From Candidatus Cloacimonadota bacterium (GTDB lineage Bacteria > Cloacimonadota > Cloacimonadia > Cloacimonadales > Cloacimonadaceae), in the NCBI GenBank assembly GCA_023230795.1, contig JALNWR010000158.1, positions 1-6,371 on the forward strand: a stretch of 6,371 bases of DNA, written 5' to 3'. Both the position numbers and the translations under genes were made by a program. This document shows, piece after piece, positions 1 through 6,345 of this stretch. How positions within the stretch are numbered: the stretch's first letter is position 1; the number at the start of each line of letters is the position of its first letter. The notes beneath the pieces are model-generated. The model searched no databases. It saw nothing but the letters and a program-made list of their open reading frames with translations, and was not told the origin of the DNA.

Positions 1-153
1 GACATTAATGCTGGAATCATGAATCTTAACTGCCAAAAGTATAAACTGAAATACATAGGCATAGATGATAGCTAAGATACTATCATTAAGTTCATTATCA
101 AAAGAGTGACTCGATATTTTAGGGGAATGCCAGTTATTTTTATCGGCAGCCCA
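1..153. other. Flank downstream of the operon, no supportable gene
   Basis: AT-rich stretch after the permease stop codon. On the plus strand, frame 1 is open from the window edge to a TAA at 73-75, giving 24 codons ending in KYIGIDDS. This could be the tail of a convergent gene, but an open stretch of this length is common by chance and I recognise no family. A small inverted repeat (ATGATAG 65-71, CTATCAT 80-86) sits around that stop. It has no run of T after it on either strand, so I do not call it a terminator. No convincing intrinsic terminator for the minus-strand operon is visible here. Confidence 0.3.
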
Positions 154-1434
154 CTAATAATAGCGGATCAAGACATAAAACGTGCTCAGGATAATGGCAT
201 TGAGGGCAAAGAGCGCACCGATCTTGGTGTATTCTTTGAAGCTGATATGAAAGCCATTGCGGTTTGCGATCCCGATGGCCACGATATTTGCAGAGGCGCC
301 GATCATGGTGCCATTGCCGCCCAGGCAGGCTCCCAGGGCCAGAGACCACCAGACGGGGTGCATGGCTTCAGGATTGCCGATCATTACGCCCAGCTTTTCC
401 AGCACCGGGATCATGGCAGCCACAAAGGGCACGTTGTCGATCACGGCACTAAAGATTCCGGAAAGCCAGAGTATGACCATGGAGGTGGTTTTGGGCTCGC
501 CATGGGTAATGCGCATTACACTGGTGGCGATCATATCTATAAATCCGGTCTCCACCAGGGATTCCACTATCATGAAAAGCCCCATAAAGAAGAATATGGT
601 TACCCAATCTATATCATTGGCCAGGGTGTGTTCCACTTTGTGACGGTCTGAAAGGATCAAGAGCAGGAGTCCGGCGCTCATGGCGATGGTAGCGGTTTCC
701 ATCTTGATCACACCCTGCAGGGTAAAGGCGGTCAGCATCATGGCGAGCACCAGCAGGCTGCTTTTGAGCAAGCTTTTATTCTTGATCAGGTTTTTCTCAT
801 TATAGCCCATCAGGTGAGCGCGGTTTTGATTGCTCACGTGCATCTTCTTGCGATAGAGTAGCCAGATCAAGCCCACAGAGGTGATGGTTATGATCAGCAC
901 CGGCGGGGTCAGATTGAAGATAAAGTCCAGGAAGTTATAGTCTGTAGCGGAGCCGATCAGGATATTGGGGGGATCGCCGATCATGGTGGCTGCACCGCCT
1001 GCATTTGAAGCGATGACCATGGTAATGATAAAGGGCACCGGCGATATTTTCAATTCACTGGCGATCAAAAGAACTATGGGCACCAGGATCATGATGGTGG
1101 TTACAGATCCCATAAAAGCAGAAGTGAAAGTAGTGAGCAAATACATCAGGACCATGATGGCCAGCGGTCTGCCTTTGGCCAGTTTGGCGATTTTGATGGC
1201 CAGATACATAAAGAGTCCGGTCTGCCTGATGACCGAGATCACCAGCATCATCCCGATCAGGAAGAAGATCACATTCCAGTCTATAGCTCTAAAGGCGATC
1301 TCCTGAGATACTATTCCGGTGAGGATGATGGCAAAGCCGCCCAGCATGGCGGCTATCATCTTGTTGATCCATTCGGTGATTATGAGCAGATATGTAATGC
1401 CAAATATGAGAAGAGCGAGCAGCATTAGAGCCAT
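154..1434 (-). CDS. ArsB/NhaD/P-protein-like ion or anion permease (ion transporter superfamily)
   Basis: A 426-residue, very hydrophobic integral inner-membrane transporter with roughly 11 to 13 membrane segments. It has the two-fold internal repeat typical of the ArsB/NhaD/SLC13-like ion transporter superfamily. The first half carries SNAGGAATMIGDPPNILIG (143-161), a family signature, preceded by a segment with SAFMGSVTTIMILVP (105-119). The second half carries the equivalent IDNVPFVAAMIPV (332-344) and LGGNGTMIGASANIVAIG (371-388). The GGxATMIGDPPN and GGNGTMIGASAN motifs most resemble the eukaryotic P protein (OCA2) and bacterial ArsB/NhaD branch. The substrate (arsenite, Na+/H+, dicarboxylate or chloride) cannot be read from sequence. 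Charged loop 195-222 separates the halves. The start ATG lies 6 nt after the EIIA-CBS stop with only a weak AAGG upstream, so translation is probably coupled. Length is normal and the gene is intact, ending IRYY then TAG. Confidence 0.9.
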   Translation of the reverse strand: MALMLLALLIFGITYLLIITEWINKMIAAMLGGFAIILTGIVSQEIAFRAIDWNVIFFLIGMMLVISVIRQTGLFMYLAIKIAKLAKGRPLAIMVLMYLLTTFTSAFMGSVTTIMILVPIVLLIASELKISPVPFIITMVIASNAGGAATMIGDPPNILIGSATDYNFLDFIFNLTPPVLIITITSVGLIWLLYRKKMHVSNQNRAHLMGYNEKNLIKNKSLLKSSLLVLAMMLTAFTLQGVIKMETATIAMSAGLLLLILSDRHKVEHTLANDIDWVTIFFFMGLFMIVESLVETGFIDMIATSVMRITHGEPKTTSMVILWLSGIFSAVIDNVPFVAAMIPVLEKLGVMIGNPEAMHPVWWSLALGACLGGNGTMIGASANIVAIGIANRNGFHISFKEYTKIGALFALNAIILSTFYVLIRYY

Positions 1435-1440
1435 TATATC

Positions 1441-2340
1441 TTATGCCTTGATTACTTTCTTGATGATGTCCAGAGCCGTGATCACACCCACCAGTTTCCC
1501 CTCGCTATCCACCACGGAATAAAAGCGTTTATGGTGCTGTATCATATCAAATACAGCCTCCGGGATTGAAGTGTCCGGTCTGAGGTAAGCTTCGCCCTTG
1601 TCCATGATCTCACCCACGGTGAGTATATCTTCCTGCTCAAAGAGTTTCTCCAAAGGTTCGTAAGAGCGCAGAAAGTTGACATGCTCCAGCATCATCAGAT
1701 AATCCGGAACTCCTACCTTGAGAAGGCGAAGGATACTCACCTCCCCAAGATAGTTTCCGGAGTCGTCTGTTACCGGGATGAAGGAAATATTGTTGTTTGA
1801 GATGATATCACCGAGCTCGCTCAGCAGAGCATCCGGGCTTATGCTGATGGGATTGCTCTCCATGATATCCGCCAGGGTGATTTCTTTGGCAAGGGGAATC
1901 TCCAGAGCCTTGATTTCTTGCACCACGCCCAGGCTGTCTGCTGCCATCATGGATTTCAGCAGCTGGCTATCCTTGGACATCTTGAGCAGGCCAGCCACCA
2001 GGTTCAGGTAGAGCCTGGAAGAGCTTTTATCCGTGATCACCAGGCAAACCCAGTGCACGGGAGTGCCTTCATAATCCAGCGGACTATCCAAAAAAGCCAT
2101 CGCCACCACGGTATCTTCAAAGTTGTCCATCCGGATATGGGGGATGGAGATACCGGTGGGATAGGCTGTGCTGCTGACCTGATCCCTCGCCAGGATCAGT
2201 TCGAGCAAGGCCTCCCCGCAGATGGGCAGGTGATGGCGCTTGCAGATTCTGTCCACAAGTTTGCTATACACCTGCTCTTTGCTGAGCGCCTCGCTTTCAT
2301 GCAAGATCGCTTTTGAATCCAGGAGATCCGAAAGAAACAT
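1441..2340 (-). CDS. PTS EIIA (fructose/nitrogen type) domain fused to a CBS domain pair, putative regulator
   Basis: A 299-residue cytoplasmic protein with no membrane segment. Residues about 3-147 are a PTS EIIA type-2 domain. The signature GISIPHIR (63-70) contains H68, the expected phospho-accepting histidine, so the domain is probably phosphorylatable. Residues about 155-210 and 240-298 form two CBS motifs; they begin LADIMESNPISISPD and VGEIMDKGEAYLRPD and end VSILRLLK and GVITALDIIKK. CBS pairs usually bind adenine nucleotides. No EIIB or EIIC accompanies it, so a regulatory role like EIIA-Ntr is more likely than sugar uptake. It lies 11 nt after porX and 6 nt before the permease; by inference it tunes that permease in response to PTS phosphorylation and nucleotide state. 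The ATG is preceded by AGGG with a short 4-nt spacer. Domain assignment is confident; target and ligand are unknown. Confidence 0.88.
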   Translation of the reverse strand: MFLSDLLDSKAILHESEALSKEQVYSKLVDRICKRHHLPICGEALLELILARDQVSSTAYPTGISIPHIRMDNFEDTVVAMAFLDSPLDYEGTPVHWVCLVITDKSSSRLYLNLVAGLLKMSKDSQLLKSMMAADSLGVVQEIKALEIPLAKEITLADIMESNPISISPDALLSELGDIISNNNISFIPVTDDSGNYLGEVSILRLLKVGVPDYLMMLEHVNFLRSYEPLEKLFEQEDILTVGEIMDKGEAYLRPDTSIPEAVFDMIQHHKRFYSVVDSEGKLVGVITALDIIKKVIKA

Positions 2341-2351
2341 CTTTCCCTGCT

Positions 2352-3914
2352 TTATCTTTTCTTTTTGGAACGGCAGGTTACTATGGGCAGGATCATCTCT
2401 TCCATGGAGACTCCGCCGTGTTGGAAAGTGCCGTTGTATTGCCTTTGATATTGATGGTAGCTATTAGGATAGACGAAATAGTAGTCGTCTTTGGCAAAGA
2501 TGAAGTTATCCACTATACTCTTTGAAGGCAGGCCAAAATCGGCCGGTTTCTTCACAAAGAGGGCATGGCGGTCGTTTGCAGTGAGGTTTTTGCCTTCTTT
2601 GTAGCGCACGGTTACAGAGGTATCGCGATCGCCAATCACCTGAGTGGCACGGTTTACCTTGATGGAGCCGTGGTCTGTAGAGATGATCACAATGGCATCC
2701 TGCTTGGCGATCAATTTGAGCGCTTCATACAGAGCGGAATGCAAGAACCAGTGTTTGGTAAAGGCTCGCAGTCCTTCTTCGTGGGGGATGGTCTCTTGCA
2801 GGATCTGATCCCGGGAGCGGTGATGCGCCAGCAGGTCAAGGAAGTTATAGACCAGAACGATCAGGTTTTCCTTGGCCCAGGTTTCGATCTTACGCAGCAC
2901 GAAGTTGCCTTCTTCCATATTGAAGATTTTCACATATTTGGAAGTGGGGTCCAGCTCGTAGCCCAGTTCAGAGATATGCGCATCCAATAGCTGATGCTCG
3001 TTGCGGTTTCTGCTGTTGTCCATTTCGCCTGAGGTCACCCAGTATTCCGGGAACTGTTTGGCTATATCTATGGGCAAAAGGCCGCTGAAGATGGAGTTTC
3101 TCGAATACGGTGTCGCCGTGGGCAATATCGAGAAATACATATCCATATCCACATCAAAGAGCTCCTGGATATAAGGCTCGATGGCCAGATATTGATCCAG
3201 TCTCATGCAATCGATAATGATAAAGTAGATCGGCACATTTTCTTCAAAGTGTGGAGCTACATATTGTGAGACCAGGTCAAAGCTAAGGTTGGGGCGTTCA
3301 TCCGTCTTTAGCCAATCCCGATAGTTACGCTCTACATAACTGGTAAATTCGGTATTACAATTGCGTTTTTCCAAAAAGTGAGTCTGGCGCAGGTTTTCAT
3401 CGTTTACAGCATCAATGCGCAATTCCCACTCTGCCATTTCTTTGTAGATCTGTCCCCATTCATCCCAATCCGGATTGCCAAAGAGGCGTTGATTCAGCTT
3501 GGCCATGTACTGGCTGTATTGCTGGCCTATTTCGTTAGCGCGGATTTCATCGGCCTGAAAGATCTTTTTGATGGCCATGATGATCTGTGAGGGATTGATG
3601 GGTTTGATCAGGTAGTCTGAGATTTGCGAGGCGATGGCTTTGTTCATCAGGCCTTCTTCTTCGCTCTTGGTTACCATGATGATGGGGATGGCGTTGTTTA
3701 TACGCTTGATTTCCTGCAGGGTGCTCAGGCCGTCCAGGCCGGGCATCATTTCATCCAGGATTACCAGATCGTATTTTGTTTCCAGCACTTTTTCGATGGC
3801 GTCTGTGCCGTTATTGCATGTATCTACATCGTAATTTCTTTCTTCTAAGAAGAGGATGAAGGGTTTCAACAGATCGATTTCATCATCGACCCATAGGATT
3901 TTCATCATTTTCAT
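2352..3914 (-). CDS. porX: PorX-type response regulator with PglZ/alkaline-phosphatase-superfamily output domain
   Basis: A 520-residue cytoplasmic two-component protein, about the usual length of PorX. The receiver domain (4-122) has the acidic pair D10/D11, phospho-acceptor D54 in VILDEMMPG, switch T82 and conserved K104 in YLIKP, so it should be phosphorylatable. A helical linker (about 125-215) leads to a PglZ/alkaline-phosphatase-fold domain. Its likely metal and catalytic residues are all present: D235 in IIIDCMR, the threonine nucleophile within TATPYSR (266-272), D360 and H364 in NFLDLLAHH, D414-H415 in STDHG, and H499 in QHGG. In Bacteroidota, PorX works with kinase PorY in control of type IX secretion and has been reported to have phosphodiesterase activity; whether that holds here is inference. 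It overlaps the upstream gene by 4 nt (ATGA). Start M1 is chosen over M3 and M4 because AAGGAG lies 8 nt upstream. No histidine kinase is in view. Confidence 0.92.
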   Translation of the reverse strand: MKMMKILWVDDEIDLLKPFILFLEERNYDVDTCNNGTDAIEKVLETKYDLVILDEMMPGLDGLSTLQEIKRINNAIPIIMVTKSEEEGLMNKAIASQISDYLIKPINPSQIIMAIKKIFQADEIRANEIGQQYSQYMAKLNQRLFGNPDWDEWGQIYKEMAEWELRIDAVNDENLRQTHFLEKRNCNTEFTSYVERNYRDWLKTDERPNLSFDLVSQYVAPHFEENVPIYFIIIDCMRLDQYLAIEPYIQELFDVDMDMYFSILPTATPYSRNSIFSGLLPIDIAKQFPEYWVTSGEMDNSRNRNEHQLLDAHISELGYELDPTSKYVKIFNMEEGNFVLRKIETWAKENLIVLVYNFLDLLAHHRSRDQILQETIPHEEGLRAFTKHWFLHSALYEALKLIAKQDAIVIISTDHGSIKVNRATQVIGDRDTSVTVRYKEGKNLTANDRHALFVKKPADFGLPSKSIVDNFIFAKDDYYFVYPNSYHQYQRQYNGTFQHGGVSMEEMILPIVTCRSKKKR

Positions 3915-4534
3915 GAGTTGTACTCCTTGTTAGTTTGGGTTTCTTGTTCAAAAGCGCGCTGACGTTCTTTCACGATCTTTTTCACGCTGTCCAGCTCTGC
4001 ATCCTGAAAATATAGTGCGAGCTTGAAATTGAGTTCACTTTTTGAGCAATTGAACCATGTTATCATCTTCTCCAAATATTGATCTACAAATACTTTTTTT
4101 AGATCCGGGTTTTCTTCTTTTTCTTTCTTTCTCAGCTCTTTGATTTCGCTGCGAAGCTCGTTTGTAGGGGTATCCGTCGCCTTTTGCAGCCATTCATCGC
4201 GGATATCCCAATCTGCCTTTTGCACCATGGGTTTGATCAATTGCAGCCTCTCAAAACCGATCTGTTTCATGCTGCTCTCATCCACATCCATATCTTCGAT
4301 GTAAAGATCGAAGGTAACCGCAAGCTTGGAAGCCAGCGAACCGGAAAGCTGATATTCAGCTTCCACAAAGTCTTTGAAAGATTCATAACCCTTGAAGCGG
4401 TAAAGCTTACTTCGCTTGATCTCGCTCAAAAGCTCTCCCAGGGCTATGAAATTGTCCTCCAGCTTCTCTCTAAGGTTTGCGATAGCACTGAATTTCTCTT
4501 CCGGACTCATTACTTCATTTCTATTGTAAGACAT
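3911..4534 (-). CDS. Uncharacterised helical protein, translationally coupled to porX
   Basis: A 207-residue soluble, charged and mostly helical protein that I cannot name with certainty. Residues 12-80 contain a pattern of the form ALGELLSEIKRSKLY...GYESFKDFVEAEYQLSGSLASKL. It resembles the helical, helix-turn-helix-like N-terminal regions of DUF3102/ParB-like phage and plasmid proteins. Residues 88-130 continue with IGFERLQLIKP, EWLQKA and TNELRSEIKELR, again recalling that class. A lysine/glutamate-rich stretch (128-147) may be a coiled coil or linker, and the C-terminal region (148-207) is helical. No signal peptide, membrane segment or catalytic motif is seen. The ATG follows AGGAAGGA by 6 nt, and that site overlaps the panB stop. 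The gene ends in a 4-nt overlap with porX, which suggests made-together partners. DNA binding or an adaptor role for PorX is possible but unproven. Confidence 0.75.
   Translation of the reverse strand: MSYNRNEVMSPEEKFSAIANLREKLEDNFIALGELLSEIKRSKLYRFKGYESFKDFVEAEYQLSGSLASKLAVTFDLYIEDMDVDESSMKQIGFERLQLIKPMVQKADWDIRDEWLQKATDTPTNELRSEIKELRKKEKEENPDLKKVFVDQYLEKMITWFNCSKSELNFKLALYFQDAELDSVKKIVKERQRAFEQETQTNKEYNS
3923..3928 (-). promoter_or_regulatory. Ribosome binding site of porX
   Basis: AAGGAG on the minus strand, 8 nt before the ATG at 3914-3912 and inside the 3' end of the upstream gene. It favours the first of three nearby in-frame ATGs (codons 1, 3 and 4). Together with the ATGA overlap it points to translational coupling. 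Confidence 0.7.
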
Positions 4535-4537
4535 ATC

Positions 4538-5374
4538 TTATCCTTCCTGTTTTTCGATTGGGTAGTAGGTCTGTTCCCGCCCCGGAAAGCTGCCCTCACG
4601 GACCTCTTTGCTATATTGCATAATGCTGGCGGAAATGCTTTGGTTCAATTCACTATAACGTTTTACGAATTTCGGGCTCATATTGCTGTAGCCCAAAAGG
4701 TCATGATAGACCAATACCTGGCCATCACAGTATCTGCCGGCTCCGATGCCGATGGTGGGGATGCTCAGCTGGCTGCTGATCTTTTGCCCCAGACTCTCAG
4801 GGATGGCTTCCAGCACCAGCATGAATGCTCCGGCTTCCTCTGCGGCCAGAGCCGCCCGGAAGATCTCTTCATAAGCTGCTTCGGACTTGCCCTGAACTTT
4901 GTATCCGCCAAAGCGGAGTACGGATTGCGGAGTAAGGCCCAAATGTGCACAAACGGGTATCTCCATATCCACGATCTCGCGGATAGCCTGGATCCGGCCG
5001 GGCGAGCCACCTTCCAGCTTCACAGCATCTCCGGCTCCTTCATTGACGAGGCGGGCAGCATTGATCCGGGTTTCGCGGGCAGAGAGGTGATAGCTCATGT
5101 ATGGCATATCTATGATCACGAATTTCTGGGGTGCGCCCCTTACGGTAGCTGCGCCATGTGAGATCATATCTTCCATGCTTACCTTCAGGGTGCTATCAAG
5201 CCCCAAAATCACCATGCCCAATGAGTCTCCCACCAGGATCACATCAATATCGGTATTTGCCACAGTGCTGCCACTGGCAAAATCATAAGCCGTGATCATC
5301 GTGATCTTTTGTCCTTTCTGCTTCATCAGCGCAAAACTTTGCGGACTGTGCTTCTTATTCGTCGGTGCTGTCAT
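4538..5374 (-). CDS. panB: 3-methyl-2-oxobutanoate hydroxymethyltransferase (ketopantoate hydroxymethyltransferase)
   Basis: A 278-residue cytoplasmic enzyme that transfers a hydroxymethyl group from 5,10-methylene-tetrahydrofolate to 2-oxoisovalerate, making ketopantoate, the first committed step to pantothenate and coenzyme A. The family hallmarks are in order: ITAYD (27-31), VGDSLGM with metal ligand D50 (48-54), IDMPYMSY with D89 (88-95), VKLEGG with K119 and metal ligand E121 (118-123), AHLGLTPQSV (143-152), FGGYKVQGK (155-163), LVLEAIP with catalytic-base candidate E189 (186-192), IPTIGIGAG (205-213) and DGQVLVYHDLLG (217-228). Length is close to the E. coli enzyme, with a slightly longer N-terminus. 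The ATG is preceded by AAGGAA with a 6-nt spacer and lies 20 nt inside the end of the MORN gene in another frame. The other pan genes are not in this window. All key residues are intact, so it should be active. Confidence 0.97.
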   Translation of the reverse strand: MTAPTNKKHSPQSFALMKQKGQKITMITAYDFASGSTVANTDIDVILVGDSLGMVILGLDSTLKVSMEDMISHGAATVRGAPQKFVIIDMPYMSYHLSARETRINAARLVNEGAGDAVKLEGGSPGRIQAIREIVDMEIPVCAHLGLTPQSVLRFGGYKVQGKSEAAYEEIFRAALAAEEAGAFMLVLEAIPESLGQKISSQLSIPTIGIGAGRYCDGQVLVYHDLLGYSNMSPKFVKRYSELNQSISASIMQYSKEVREGSFPGREQTYYPIEKQEG

Positions 5375-5915
5375 TTGTGTTTCCTTCTCTTTCTAAAATT
5401 TCGCTTTCTTCGCGGAGCCTGTCCTGATCCTGGTCTGCCAGGTTGTCCGAAGCAAAAGCTCCTGAGTTTATATATCTGTCATATATCAGGCTGCCATTCT
5501 GATACCAGCCCAGAAAACGGCCATGCAAAGCGCCTTGCCGGTAGCTGGCGTTCATCTGCGGGCTGCCATCTGGATACCAGATCAGACTACAGCCATGTTT
5601 CTGGCCATATTTATACTCTGTAGCCTCAAGCAAAGTGCCTTCAGGGTAGAGCTCAAAAGCCCAGCCCTCAAAAGGCCTGCCGTCGTGCATTACTATCCTG
5701 CCTTCAAGCTGCAAGTCATCCATGGCCACAGCTGTTTCAGGCAGTTCCCAGTTTTGCATCGATGTATAATCCTCTCCCATAGACTGGGCAAAGAGGCTTG
5801 CTGCCATCAATGTAAAAATAGTAAGCAAGACCACAAAGCTGGCCTTATAGCAGGATCGGGGGGCTGCCCCTTCATTGTCTCGAGGATCGGCATATATGTA
5901 AGTCTGATGCCACAT
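5355..5915 (-). CDS. Exported or membrane-anchored MORN-repeat (YwqK-like) protein
   Basis: A 186-residue protein, first gene of the operon. Residues about 25-43 are a hydrophobic segment after K24, ending SLFA/QS, so it is either a signal peptide with cleavage near A43 or a membrane anchor. Residues about 79-152 hold three MORN-variant repeats of the YwqK type, each of the form G..(W/Y)Y..G: GWAFELYPEG, HGCSLIWYPDG and HGRFLGWYQNG. The tail (155-186) is acidic and probably disordered. The family's function is not established; such repeats generally mediate surface or protein contacts. M1 is supported by GGAG 7 nt upstream. However, the first 23 residues are an unusually long, oddly composed leader, so an internal start such as GTG at 5834-5832 (with AAGG about 8 nt before it) is an alternative. 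The 3' end overlaps panB by 20 nt. Confidence 0.75.
   Translation of the reverse strand: MWHQTYIYADPRDNEGAAPRSCYKASFVVLLTIFTLMAASLFAQSMGEDYTSMQNWELPETAVAMDDLQLEGRIVMHDGRPFEGWAFELYPEGTLLEATEYKYGQKHGCSLIWYPDGSPQMNASYRQGALHGRFLGWYQNGSLIYDRYINSGAFASDNLADQDQDRLREESEILEREGNTNDSTDE
5852..5890. repeat. 8-bp direct repeats flanking a GC-rich palindrome in the MORN gene leader
   Basis: AGGATCGG occurs at 5852-5859 and 5883-5890, with 23 bp between them that include the 11-bp odd palindrome GGGGCTGCCCC (5860-5870). The block encodes the odd leader residues around D10 to R20 of the MORN protein. The repeat period is 31 bp, which is not a multiple of three, so gain or loss of one unit would shift the frame. 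It may be a small inserted repeat; this is inference. Confidence 0.4.
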
Positions 5916-5922
5916 TTTTCAT

Positions 5923-5926
5923 CTCC
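5923..5926 (-). promoter_or_regulatory. Ribosome binding site of the MORN protein gene
   Basis: GGAG on the minus strand, 7 nt before the ATG at 5915-5913. It is the main evidence for the longer start of this gene despite its unusual leader. An earlier ATG at 5922-5920 is in a different frame and soon meets a stop. Confidence 0.5.
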
Positions 5927-5962
5927 AAAAGCTAAGTCAACCTTTTTTTTGTACTTTAAGCC

Positions 5963-5991
5963 TTACTAAGATAATAAGCCAAATAAGTCAA
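5963..5991 (-). promoter_or_regulatory. Possible operon promoter
   Basis: On the minus strand, TTGACT (5991-5986) is followed after 17 nt by TAGTAA (5968-5963), which has the geometry of a housekeeping sigma promoter with a good -35 and a poor -10. It lies about 48 nt before the MORN gene start. The octamer TTGACTTA is repeated nearer the gene at 5940-5933. FCB-group organisms can use different promoter consensus sequences, so this is only a candidate. Confidence 0.3.
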
Positions 5992-6070
5992 GAACAAAAA
6001 ATCATCTACTTGTTTGATCTATATTGATTAAAAAAAGAGGAGCTTTGGCTAAAGTCCTGCTCATGTATTT

Positions 6071-6093
6071 TTTTAGGCTTGCCAGCCCTAAAA
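6071..6093. repeat. Short inverted repeat
   Basis: TTTTAGG (6071-6077) and CCTAAAA (6087-6093) form a 7-bp stem around a 9-nt loop. Neither strand has a T run after the stem, so it does not fit a standard intrinsic terminator. Confidence 0.4.
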
Positions 6094-6151
6094 GCGCAAG
6101 CAAGACTATCACCCCCCGCTCTCCCTTTTCCTGAACTTGATTTCGACTCGC

Positions 6152-6197
6152 CTTCGACTCGAGTTGACTCGAGTGCTCGAGTCAACTCGAGTGGAAG
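6152..6197. repeat. 46-bp inverted repeat built from four CTCGAG hexamers
   Basis: The arms 6157-6173 and 6176-6192 are perfect 17-bp inverted repeats separated by 2 nt (TG). With one mismatch (6156/6193) they extend to 6152 and 6197. CTCGAG occurs at 6158, 6168, 6176 and 6186, so within each arm the hexamers are 10 bp apart, about one helical turn. A related partial copy, TTCGACTCG, stands just outside at 6142-6150 and recurs at 6153-6161. No T tract follows on either strand. It could be an operator for a multimeric regulator, a cruciform-forming or recombination site, or part of a repeat element; the sequence alone does not decide. Confidence 0.85.
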
Positions 6198-6250
6198 ACA
6201 AGTTAAAAGCGAATCTGGCAAATGGGAAAGCTTGATTCTTTGTGCTTCGT

Positions 6251-6298
6251 TGGATTGGATGCCTGCTGGATTGGATGCTTGCTGGATTGGATGCGTCC
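6251..6298 (+). repeat. 16-bp tandem repeat, three units
   Basis: Units start at 6251, 6267 and 6283. Each begins with the 12-mer TGGATTGGATGC. The last four bases are CTGC, TTGC and GTCC. The third unit runs straight into a hairpin, so the first two look like partial copies of the 5' part of the element at 6283-6308. Confidence 0.85.
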
Positions 6299-6308
6299 CG
6301 CATCCAGT
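6283..6308 (+). repeat. Palindromic element, copy 1 (REP-like)
   Basis: TGGAT, then the hairpin TGGATGC-GTCCC-GCATCCA (6288-6306, 7-bp stem, 5-nt loop), then GT. An inverted second copy lies at 6346-6371. See the finding on covariation. Confidence 0.65.
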
Positions 6309-6324
6309 AAGGCCGGCGGCCTTA
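6308..6324. repeat. GC-rich hairpin between the two palindromic elements
   Basis: TAAGGCC (6308-6314), loop GGC, GGCCTTA (6318-6324): a perfect 7-bp stem starting one or two bases after copy 1. On the plus strand it is followed by AAGAAAAG rather than T, so it does not look like a terminator for plus-strand transcription. Confidence 0.6.
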
Positions 6325-6345
6325 AGAAAAGAACAGGTCGCACCC

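Noticed and set aside
1..20. Start of a further minus-strand gene at ATG 20-18
   Set aside because: Only six codons are visible and there is no ribosome binding site upstream, so it cannot be supported.
65..86. Intrinsic terminator for the operon
   Set aside because: The 7-bp stem is AT-rich with an 8-nt loop and no T run follows on either strand.
106..651. Plus-strand open frame of 181 codons opposite the permease
   Set aside because: It is antisense to a clear membrane transporter. The His/Gly/Asp-rich translation is typical of an antisense shadow.
2352..3914. PglZ domain as part of a BREX or Pgl phage-defence system
   Set aside because: The PglZ-type domain is fused to a receiver in the PorX arrangement, and no BrxC, PglX, BrxL or other defence gene is in the window.
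4184..5161. Long plus-strand open frame of 325 codons opposite panB and the 207-residue gene
   Set aside because: It lies antisense to panB, which is certain, and to its coupled neighbour. Its translation resembles no family and reflects codon composition of the opposite strand.
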